A stretch of DNA of 64,000 nucleotides from Galbibacter marinus (lineage in GTDB: Bacteria > Bacteroidota > Bacteroidia > Flavobacteriales > Flavobacteriaceae), in assembly GCF_000300875.1 (NCBI RefSeq), contig NZ_AMSG01000005.1:62001-126000 (forward strand), in the 5' to 3' direction. The notes beneath the pieces were generated by a model. That model saw nothing but the letters and a program-made list of their open reading frames with translations. It was not told the DNA's origin and made no database searches. The translations under genes and the position numbers were made by a program. Positions 18,087 to 25,826 of the stretch are shown here, piece after piece (the stretch's first letter is position 1; every line of letters begins with the position of its first letter).

Positions 18087-19253
18087 TTACTGAACTATAT
18101 CCACATATTGAACCTCATCTCCAATTTCAACAGCTTCCATATCCTCCGGCACATAGATCAAAGCATTGGCCTGAATTAAACTCTGTAGTAAGGACGAACT
18201 TTGATTGGAAAAAACATTTAGATGTCCATTTAAACACTCTCCTCTTAGAAACAACGCCTTACCGGAGTTGTTTACAATCTTTTGGTCAGTTACACCTTTT
18301 TTAAAACTCGAGATGCTTTTTCCCAAAAACCGCCTAAGTGCTGGTAATACGTATATTTGGAAATTTATAAAACATGCTGCTGGGTTTCCTGGAAGTCCAA
18401 AAACTACCTTATCGTTTTTTAAACCAAAGTAGATTGGTTTGCCTGGTTTCTGATTGATTTTGTAAAACTGTTCCTCTACATCATTAGCCTGAAATGCTAC
18501 CCGCATTAAATCGTAATCTCCTACAGAAATACCGCCGGTGGCTACTATAAAGTCATGATCATCAAGTAGGTCACCTACCATTGCAACACTGGATTTAGTG
18601 TCATCCTCAACATAATAGAATGAGATGTCATCAACTCCTACCTTTTGAAGTAACAATTTCAAAATATAAGAGTTGCTATCGTAGGTTTTGGCCTGCTGCC
18701 ATGGATCCCCAGGTTGTAGAAGTTCATTACCGCTAATTAAAACAGCTACGCTAGGTTTTTTATAAACCATAAGCTTTGCCACCCCTAAACCAGCCAAAAA
18801 AGAAATTGCAGCAGTATTGAGTTCATCTCCCTTTGAAAGCACACGTTCTCCTCTCTTTATCTGCTCGCCTTGGGTCTTAATATTAGTTTTCTCCTGAAAT
18901 TTAACTACCTTAATCGATGAATTAAAAACCTCAACATGCTCTTTCATAACGACCTTATTGGCCTCTTCAGGTACTCGGGCTCCAGTGTAAATTCGGACGG
19001 CTTCTCCTTGTCGTAATGAAACTTCCATATTGGAACCGGCTTGAATTTCTCCTTTTACAACAAATTCCTCATGACCCCATAGACGAACTGCGTATCCATC
19101 CATAGCTGATTGTCTAAAAGGTGGTAAATCGATATCAGAAACTACATCCTGAGCTAAAACATAACCATGAGCTTCTGTAATACTTGTCTCAATAATAGTA
19201 TTGGACATAATAGATTTTTCGATATGAGATAATGCCTGAGCGACAGCAATCAT
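18087..19253 (-). CDS. moeA: Molybdopterin molybdenumtransferase MoeA
   Basis: A 388-residue enzyme that inserts molybdate into adenylated molybdopterin. It contains the MoeA N-terminal region with 'DIDLPPFRQSAMDGYAV', the central MoCF-binding domain with 'VATGGISVGDYD' and 'FGLPGNPAA', and a C-terminal beta-barrel domain. It is the first gene of the minus-strand moeA-moaE-moaCB operon that faces nasA. Length and motifs are normal for the family. Confidence 0.95.
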   Translation of the reverse strand: MIAVAQALSHIEKSIMSNTIIETSITEAHGYVLAQDVVSDIDLPPFRQSAMDGYAVRLWGHEEFVVKGEIQAGSNMEVSLRQGEAVRIYTGARVPEEANKVVMKEHVEVFNSSIKVVKFQEKTNIKTQGEQIKRGERVLSKGDELNTAAISFLAGLGVAKLMVYKKPSVAVLISGNELLQPGDPWQQAKTYDSNSYILKLLLQKVGVDDISFYYVEDDTKSSVAMVGDLLDDHDFIVATGGISVGDYDLMRVAFQANDVEEQFYKINQKPGKPIYFGLKNDKVVFGLPGNPAACFINFQIYVLPALRRFLGKSISSFKKGVTDQKIVNNSGKALFLRGECLNGHLNVFSNQSSSLLQSLIQANALIYVPEDMEAVEIGDEVQYVDIVQ

Positions 19254-19332
19254 GCCAGTTTGTTTAATAAAGTAAATTTAAAGAATTATTGATACCAACT
19301 TAGTGTTTGGCATCAGGAAGTTGGAGACAAAT

Positions 19333-19887
19333 TTACTGTTCTATCCAATCAATCACACTCTTATCCGTAGGTAAGGTTTTAGGAGATATCACCTTGGCAA
19401 GCTGTCCATTTTCATCAATTAAATATTTTTGAAAGTTCCACGCCACTTCTGAATCCTCAAGACCACTTTTATCCTTTTGGGTGAGAAACTTATACAACGG
19501 GTGTATGTCATCCCCTTTTACTGAAATCTTGCTCATCATTGGAAAGCTAACCCCATAATTGGCTTGACAGAATTCAGCAATTTCTTGGTTAGATCCAGGT
19601 TCTTGGTTGGCAAAATTGTTTGCTGGGAATCCAATAATTACGAAGTTCTGAAATTTATAGGTATTGTATATACTTTCTAATAATTCATATTGCGGAGTTA
19701 ACCCGCATTTACTTGCAGTATTGACAATCATTACCTTTTTCCCTTTTAATTCACTTAATGGAAAATCATCACCGTTGATATCCTGAACGGTAAACTGATA
19801 GATAGAAGTGTCCTTCATTTCGTTTACATTTTGAGCATTTACAATCGCGCAGCACCAAATTAAGCTTAAAACTAGTATATTTTTCAC
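19333..19887 (-). CDS. Glutathione peroxidase-family thiol peroxidase, exported
   Basis: This protein reduces hydroperoxides, in bacteria usually with thioredoxin as donor. Core motifs are 'NTASKCGLTPQY' with Cys replacing selenocysteine, 'FPANNFANQEPGS' with the catalytic Gln region, and 'VAWNFQKYL' with the catalytic Trp. The open frame begins at a TTG (19908), but the GTG at 19887 gives a clean signal peptide (KNILVLSLIWCCAIVNAQ), so I place the start there, giving 184 residues and an envelope location. It is a single gene downstream of moeA on the same strand (79-base gap). Confidence 0.9.
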   Translation of the reverse strand: MKNILVLSLIWCCAIVNAQNVNEMKDTSIYQFTVQDINGDDFPLSELKGKKVMIVNTASKCGLTPQYELLESIYNTYKFQNFVIIGFPANNFANQEPGSNQEIAEFCQANYGVSFPMMSKISVKGDDIHPLYKFLTQKDKSGLEDSEVAWNFQKYLIDENGQLAKVISPKTLPTDKSVIDWIEQ

Positions 19888-19960
19888 AGTTAATTTATTT
19901 AAAAACAAGGTACAAAACTTTGTAGAAAAACAACACTTAAATATTCCTAAAATTTACAAT

Positions 19961-20980
19961 TCACAAGCGTGAACTGGCAACAGAAAGTATTTCACGAACT
20001 CTAATTTTCAATGAATTAGGCGACTTGATGGTAGCATAATCTGCAAACATTAAGTACCATCTAGCAAAATCATTTTCAATATTAGAACTTAAAAAAGTCA
20101 TCTCAACTTCTTCTCCTTTAGGAACCTCAGCAACCAAACGGTGATAGTTCGTCGCACTGCGCATATAACGAGCTACTCTTTTATCTACCAAAAGAACAAT
20201 CTTGGTTTGTTCACGTTCCACGTGATTTGGTCTGTAGTCATCCAATTCACCATGTTCAAGAACATTAGGTATTTGAGTGCGCTTAATTTGAAGCATCCGA
20301 TCTGTTCTAAACTGCCGATAATCCTGGCGTAAATGACAATACGCCATTAAGTACCAATAATTATGTTCATGAAATAAACCCACGGGTTCAATATGTCGCT
20401 CACTAGGGTAATCAGCCTCTAAGGCCTGGTAGGTTAAAAATAATTGTTTTTTCTCTGCAATGCTCTCAAAGATAATTTCTAGAGCATCTGGGATATCCTT
20501 ATTAAATAACCCCTGTCGTCCATCAATACACACATTAGATTCTATAGCATCGATCCAGTCTTTTTCTCTACCACGTAAAACTGATTTAATCTTATACATG
20601 GCAGATTTATAATAAGCTCCCAAAGTATCATCAGTAAACTGTTCCATTAGTTTCTCCGCTGCAACAAAACTTCCAGCTTCCTCTTTGGTAAACATCACTG
20701 GAGGTAACCTATATCCTTCCATAATACTATAACCGACCCCTGCTTCACTCACAATAGGAACACCAGAGGATTCTAAAGTTCTAATATCCCGATAAATCGT
20801 TCTCAAGCTCACCTGGAAGCGATCTGCTAGATCCTGGGCTCGAACGATTTTTTTAGACTGCAATTGAATGTGTATGGAAACGATTCTATCGAAACGTTTA
20901 ACGCTTTCATCACTCATAACTGATCGACATATACTCCAAAGATAAAACATCCATTGGAAGTACAATTCTTTAAAGGACAT
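19961..20980 (-). CDS. HTH-WYL transcriptional regulator (YafY/DeoR-like)
   Basis: A regulator with an N-terminal winged helix ('VRAQDLADRFQVSLRTIYRD') and a WYL domain in the second half ('YWYLMAYCHLRQDYRQFR', about residues 215-235). WYL domains bind nucleic-acid or small ligands and switch the HTH. The start is uncertain: ATG at 20980 overlaps the stop of the preceding DinB-like gene (TAATG), which favours coupling, but it adds about 21 unusual residues; ATG at 20917 (MSDESVKRF) gives the standard N-terminus. It is co-transcribed with the upstream DinB-like gene and may regulate it and the divergent DinB-like gene. Confidence 0.88.
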   Translation of the reverse strand: MSFKELYFQWMFYLWSICRSVMSDESVKRFDRIVSIHIQLQSKKIVRAQDLADRFQVSLRTIYRDIRTLESSGVPIVSEAGVGYSIMEGYRLPPVMFTKEEAGSFVAAEKLMEQFTDDTLGAYYKSAMYKIKSVLRGREKDWIDAIESNVCIDGRQGLFNKDIPDALEIIFESIAEKKQLFLTYQALEADYPSERHIEPVGLFHEHNYWYLMAYCHLRQDYRQFRTDRMLQIKRTQIPNVLEHGELDDYRPNHVEREQTKIVLLVDKRVARYMRSATNYHRLVAEVPKGEEVEMTFLSSNIENDFARWYLMFADYATIKSPNSLKIRVREILSVASSRL

Positions 20981-21531
20981 TAGTTTACATTTAGCATAAA
21001 GTAATTATAGTCCATCATAGGAACATTATTATACCCTAAACTCCTTCCCATACTGCTAATTTGCCCACGGTGAAACGCGGCATGATTAACTACATGTAAA
21101 ATCAATTCAAATCGTCTCTGGAACGACTCAAACCATGGACTCTTAAGGTGAAGCTTTCTTTCGAGATCGTTCTGATTTAATGCAGACACATAGTTCGAAA
21201 ATTGCAATGAAATAGATACAACACCATCCATGAGTTCATAAAATGGCAACTCATCATAAGCTTCTATAATTGAGTTTTCAGGTGGGTCAACCCTATTACA
21301 TTGTTCATTTTTGATGATCCTTAACCAAAACTCTTGGGAATGCAAAACGGTTCTGAGCGCTAAATCAACTTCTGAAAAACTAACAGAATGTAATTGTTGA
21401 GACTCACAAACTGATTCTTCCCGTATCCAATCAATCAAAATTTTGTTTGCCCAATAATGATATCTAGAATAGGATTTTATTAAATTCTCTATGGACGGTT
21501 GATTTAAACTTACTTTAGGCATGGTCTTCAT
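20980..21531 (-). CDS. DinB-like metal-binding protein
   Basis: A 183-residue member of the DinB/YfiT-like superfamily, identified by the four-helix pattern and histidines in 'TVLHSQEFWLRI' and near the C-terminus 'VNHAAFHRGQISSMGRSLG', the usual metal-binding triad. It overlaps the WYL regulator by one base and is divergent from a second DinB-like gene at 21731, suggesting a small module controlled by the regulator. The substrate is unknown. Confidence 0.82.
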   Translation of the reverse strand: MKTMPKVSLNQPSIENLIKSYSRYHYWANKILIDWIREESVCESQQLHSVSFSEVDLALRTVLHSQEFWLRIIKNEQCNRVDPPENSIIEAYDELPFYELMDGVVSISLQFSNYVSALNQNDLERKLHLKSPWFESFQRRFELILHVVNHAAFHRGQISSMGRSLGYNNVPMMDYNYFMLNVN

Positions 21532-21730
21532 AACGTTTTGATTTTAATTCATCACAAAGAAAAAACCAGCTAGTGACAACCCCTTGTCAACATAGTAAAG
21601 AAGGTTAAAAATGAGCTAATACTAGAAAAATTTACAAACTGTAATTACTACTGACACACCCTTGTCATATACCAATCTTAATTTTGAATTGAAATTAAAA
21701 ACCAATAATAAAAATACCAATTCATTTATC

Positions 21731-22222
21731 ATGGAAAATTCAAAAACACAAACAGTACAAGCAACAGTAATGACACCAGAAGAACTATTAAACCACTGGC
21801 AAGGACATCGTGGACTTACCCGTAGAACCATTGAAGCGTTTCCTGAAGAAGAATTCTTCACACATAGCATTGGAGGCATGAGAACCTACGCTAAACTTAT
21901 TCAAGAATTGTTAGCCATTGCAGGTCCTGGAATCAAAGAGATTGTAGAAAAAAACACCGGAACATTTACCGAGCCAGAATATCCCAATAAAAAAGAATAT
22001 TATTTAAAAGCTTGGGATGAAACCACAGATATCATCAATGAAAACTTCGCTAAAATAAAACCAGAAGATTTTCAAAAACAGATCAAACTCTTTGGCCAAT
22101 ATGATGGGACGATCACCTCTTCTATTATGTATTTTATAGATAATGAAATACATCACAGGGGTCAAGGCTATGTATATTTGAGAAGCTTAAATATCGAGCC
22201 TCCATTTTTTTATGAACGATAA
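21731..22222 (+). CDS. DinB family protein
   Basis: A 163-residue protein beginning MENSKTQTVQATVMTPEELL. The open frame extends upstream to 21662, but that part is AT-rich and lacks coding character, so ATG at 21731 is chosen. DinB-type features: 'LNHWQGHRGLTRRTIEAFPE' (early His), 'RTYAKLIQELLA', and the C-terminal 'DNEIHHRGQGYVYLRSL' with the paired histidines. A 12-bp hairpin follows at 22263. It is divergent from the other DinB-like gene and may share its WYL regulator. Confidence 0.85.
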   Translation: MENSKTQTVQATVMTPEELLNHWQGHRGLTRRTIEAFPEEEFFTHSIGGMRTYAKLIQELLAIAGPGIKEIVEKNTGTFTEPEYPNKKEYYLKAWDETTDIINENFAKIKPEDFQKQIKLFGQYDGTITSSIMYFIDNEIHHRGQGYVYLRSLNIEPPFFYER

Positions 22223-22262
22223 ATCAAAAAAAGACACTATCTCAAAAACGAACAGTGAACCT

Positions 22263-22295
22263 AATCCGGAGGATGATCTTATTATCCTCTGGATT
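22263..22295 (+). terminator. Probable terminator hairpin after the DinB gene
   Basis: Arms AATCCGGAGGAT (22263-22274) and ATCCTCTGGATT (22284-22295) pair over 12 bp with one G-U, closing a 9-base loop. The following AAACTTTTAAAA is only weakly T-rich, so termination efficiency is uncertain. Confidence 0.5.
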
Positions 22296-22568
22296 AAACT
22301 TTTAAAAGGGGGATTTTATGAGTAAAATACGTTATGATAACAAAAAATACTAAGCTATTTATTACTTGAATAAATCTGAATGGGAACCTATTTTTATCAA
22401 CTTGATTATCAGTGATCTTTGTAATTACCCTTCAATCGATGAGGCATTATTGACTTTGGTAATAACGCCACTCCTCCATTTTTCAAGCTTTTTTGGCACA
22501 CAGCTGTTGCCTTGTACTTTTTTTGGAAGTTTTGATTTTATTAAGGCCTTTTTTAAAATTGGCGGTAG

Positions 22569-22733
22569 GTTCTAGTACCCACATCTAATCACAAGTATCA
22601 TTGGGCACATCTCCAATATCTTGATGAAGCAAGTTTTCTATATAAATATTTAAGCTCCAATGAATTGGGTTTAGCCATGATTCAAGTGGTTATTAACGAA
22701 ATATTAAATAGCTTACGTATAGAAAAAATTTAA
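22569..22733 (+). pseudogene. Coding remnant of unknown family
   Basis: The frame has no stop for 54 codons and reads, in part, HWAHLQYLDEASFLYKYL then MIQVVINEILNSLRIEKI before TAA at 22731. This has the amphipathic composition of a real helical protein, but no start codon or ribosome site sits at its head and a TAG immediately precedes it. I read it as the tail of a decayed gene just upstream of the broken antitoxin-like gene. No family was recognised. The rest of the 22296-22779 gap shows nothing else I can support. Confidence 0.3.
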
Positions 22734-22779
22734 AAATTATTTCATTTAATTCGTTTATTTTTATTTAAAAATTAATGTC

Positions 22780-23238
22780 ATGAGAAATTATAACGAAATA
22801 ACTACAAATACTTATTAAGAGATTGCAAAGAACTGTTTGCAAGATTTTCAGGTGGTGTTTCAAAGCATAAAATTTTCTGGGAAAAATGATGTCAAAATAA
22901 AGATTCAAGAAACAGATGAATTCATAACAACAACCAAAAAGGCAATGGCAATACTTTCTACTATAATTGAAAATATGGCTGAAGGCAAATCGATCTCAAT
23001 AGTCTCTTCCAAATCGGAGTTAAGCACACAACAAGTAGCTGAAACACTCAATGTATCAAGGCCTCATGTAGTAAAACTATTAGAGACTACAAAAATTCCA
23101 TTTAGAAAGGTAGGGAGTCATAGAAGGGTGTTGTTAAAAGATGTTATCGAGTATAAGCGACAGCTTGCTAAGGAACGAGATGCACAGCTGGAGTTTTTAT
23201 CCAATCAAGCACAGAAGTTAAACTTGGGATACGAATGA
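22780..23238 (+). pseudogene. Excisionase-type HTH (antitoxin-like) gene broken by an early stop codon
   Basis: From ATG 22780 the frame encodes MRNYNEITTNTY, then TAA at 22816-22818, and continues in the same frame as EIAKNCLQDFQVVFQSIKF and onwards to TGA at 23236-23238. The body carries an excisionase-type HTH ('LSTQQVAETLNVSRPHVVKL') and the 'IPFRKVGSHRRVLLKDVIEY' wing, typical of antitoxins that pair with PIN-domain toxins. The part after the stop (from a TTG at 22837, 133 residues) could still be made by re-initiation. The toxin normally follows at once: an ATG overlaps the stop (ATGA, 23235), but that frame ends after 25 codons at 23312, and the CRISPR array begins two bases later. No PIN domain is present. 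Confidence 0.7.
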
Positions 23239-23313
23239 TAAACTCTGGTCACACAAATAGAGGGGAGGGCAGTTTTGTACCCAGATCCATTGCAAAACAT
23301 CCGGTGTCTTAAT

Positions 23314-24345
23314 ATTGTGAATTGTTTTCAGAATACTATCTTAGTATGGAATTCACAGGACCTTCGCTAGAGTCAGAGAAAAACAGCCGTTGTGAATTGC
23401 TTTCAGAATACTATCTTAGTATGGAATTCACAGGAACAATAAAACAAGACAGAGATGGAAACTAGTTGTGAATTGCTTTCAGAATACTATCTTAGTATGG
23501 AATTCACAGGAATGACCTAATCCACCCACAACTAAGGCTAGTTGTGAATTGCTTTCAGAATACTATCTTAGTATGGAATTCACAGGCAAAAGGGAACACA
23601 TACTCAATCACTATGTGTTGTGAATTGCTTTCAGAATACTATCTTAGTATGGAATTCACAGGACGAAATTTACGACCATGAAATTAACAATTGTTGTGAA
23701 TTGCTTTCAGAATACTATCTTAGTATGGAATTCACAGGTTGGTCGAATTTAGATACCTTGTCATAATGTTGTGAATTGCTTTCAGAATACTATCTTAGTA
23801 TGGAATTCACAGGAAGAGCAGGGACAGGATATGATAGATATGAGTTGTGAATTGCTTTCAGAATACTATCTTAGTATGGAATTCACAGGACCATCAGAAC
23901 CATAAACATAACAACCATTGTTGTGAATTGCTTTCAGAATACTATCTTAGTATGGAATTCACAGGAGATCTATCTCTATAGGTTGAATATTTTGCGTTGT
24001 GAATTGCTTTCAGAATACTATCTTAGTATGGAATTCACAGGGGCATCGTTAACGGCGAGATATTGCCTACCGTTGTGAATTGCTTTCAGAATACTATCTT
24101 AGTATGGAATTCACAGGCTTTGTCAATATGTCAGTATCAGTATATGTGTTGTGAATTGCTTTCAGAATACTATCTTAGTATGGAATTCACAGGATGTCAG
24201 TATATGTCAGTATGTCAGTATGTGTTGTGAATTGCTTTCAGAATACTATCTTAGTATGGAATTCACAGGCAGTATCTTTGTCAATATGTCAGTATATGTG
24301 TTGTGAATTGCTTTCAGAATACTATCTTAGTATGGAATTCACAGG
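23314..24345 (+). CRISPR. Type II-C CRISPR array, 14 repeats and 13 spacers
   Basis: There are fourteen 46-base repeats starting at 23314, 23389, 23465, 23541, 23617, 23693, 23768, 23844, 23920, 23996, 24072, 24148, 24224 and 24300. Spacers are 30 bases, except two of 29 (23360-23388 and 23739-23767). Repeats are identical except the first, which differs at positions 1 (A for G) and 12 (T for C); such decay marks the old end, so new spacers are probably added next to cas2. Repeat ends form an 8-bp inverted repeat (positions 3-10 TGTGAATT with 37-44 AATTCACA). Complementarity to the tracrRNA shows that crRNA is made from the plus strand. Repeat positions 2-4 (TTG) and 24-31 (TATCTTAG) form a promoter-like pair. 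Confidence 0.98.
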
Positions 24346-24516
24346 ATACCAGCCGTAAAAAACTGGCATCCTGTGTTTTAAATCCAAATTCAGGATTTAA
24401 AATCAGAATGAAAAATTATGATTCGGCACAAGGATGTTTGCACATTTTTGATCCTATTTGGTATAAAACAAAATGCACAAAAACAGAAAAATTAGAGTAA
24501 TTCTTCAACGATTATA
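24346..24516 (-). promoter_or_regulatory. Leader-like region between the array and cas2
   Basis: This is 171 AT-rich bases without a credible gene. It carries a perfect palindrome with arms TTTTAAATCC (24376-24385) and GGATTTAAAA (24393-24402) and a 7-base loop, with no T-run on either side, so it does not look like a terminator. Its position beside the intact, presumably newest, repeat suggests a role in spacer integration; this is inference. Confidence 0.45.
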
Positions 24517-24873
<357 letters not shown>

Positions 24874-24904
24874 TCAATAGTTCTATAGATGCTCTTTATA
24901 AACT

Positions 24905-25807
24905 TTAGAAATCAGGATACAGTACCTTTCTACTCGAGCCTGCAAAACACTCTTGAACACTATTCGTTGTACGACTCATGGCGATCATTAAGGGGCTAAG
25001 CTTACCCTCTATTTGCACATCGATGGTCGGTATCTTTAAAAGTTCTGATTTTATATTTTTAGACAATTCTTCAATATTACAGCCCGTATTAACTATATCA
25101 AACACCAAAGAATCAACAAAGGGCCTGTATGGCTCCATGAGGTCGTCAGCCAGACAAAAAGCATTATATTTATTACTATGGAAAATCCCTACTGATGGTA
25201 GTAATCCACTACTTACAAGAGCTCGTGCTGCAATCGCTCTTAATATGGCATATCCATAATTTAATAGATTATTAGGAGGTATCCCTTTTTGATTACGACT
25301 AAAACCCTCAACCACATCATCATCAAACAAGTTTTGAAAATAATATGCTGCGGCAATTGCTTCTATATTTCCAAGATCTCCACTTTTGACTTCTGTTGCC
25401 CATCGTTTAAGTTTTAAGGCATTTTTGGACCGCAACAGCAAATGATTCGCTTGATTGCTGACCTTAGCTGAAATAGTTTGTTGCCATAACTGTTTTTTAA
25501 GCGGCACACTTGCATTAAGTTGATATCGAATCCGCTCGGTCTGCTCGGTGTGCCCCACTAGTGGCTGTAAAAAACTACAAGGCAAATGCTGCTTGTCACA
25601 TGTAATTACGGCGGTCTTATTTTGAACCAATTTCATTAATAGTCCATTGGTAATTGTTATTTGAGGGTCTTCTAATACAACGTATCCTAAATCTTCAATA
25701 GGAAGACTTTTCTCAGCATTTTCATCTCCTGGGAATTTAACGATCAGCTGGTCGTTTTTGGTGCTGAGATAAGCAGGATTACCAAAGAAGAGAGTACGTT
25801 TTACCAT
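24905..25807 (-). CDS. cas1: CRISPR-associated endonuclease/integrase Cas1 (type II)
   Basis: A 300-residue type II Cas1, which inserts new spacers together with Cas2. The N-terminal beta domain starts 'MVKRTLFFGNPAYLS'. The helical catalytic domain keeps the metal ligands: Glu in 'GNIEAIAAAYYF', His in 'VGIFHSNKYNAF' and Asp/Glu in 'LADDLMEPYRPFVD'. The gene begins 19 bases after the cas9 stop. All active-site residues are present, so adaptation should be functional. No csn2 or cas4 is nearby, in line with subtype II-C. Confidence 0.96.
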   Translation of the reverse strand: MVKRTLFFGNPAYLSTKNDQLIVKFPGDENAEKSLPIEDLGYVVLEDPQITITNGLLMKLVQNKTAVITCDKQHLPCSFLQPLVGHTEQTERIRYQLNASVPLKKQLWQQTISAKVSNQANHLLLRSKNALKLKRWATEVKSGDLGNIEAIAAAYYFQNLFDDDVVEGFSRNQKGIPPNNLLNYGYAILRAIAARALVSSGLLPSVGIFHSNKYNAFCLADDLMEPYRPFVDSLVFDIVNTGCNIEELSKNIKSELLKIPTIDVQIEGKLSPLMIAMSRTTNSVQECFAGSSRKVLYPDF

Positions 25808-25826
25808 TTCGTTTTAAATTAGTATA

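Noticed and set aside
21622-21879. Minus-strand frame overlapping the start of the DinB gene
   Set aside because: It is antisense to a well-supported DinB gene and shows no family features.
22366-22575. Open frame of 69 codons on the plus strand
   Set aside because: It starts at a TTG without a ribosome site, has a hydrophobic low-information composition and lies in a segment that also shows remnants in other frames; not supported as a gene.
22780-23313. A CRISPR-regulated toxin (CreTA-like) guarding the cas operon
   Set aside because: There is no repeat-like antitoxin RNA or small toxin frame outside the array; the HTH gene looks like a remnant of a PIN-type system instead.
24303-24500. 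Open frame of 65 codons reading from the last CRISPR repeat into the leader
   Set aside because: Its first part is the CRISPR repeat itself; the reading frame is accidental.
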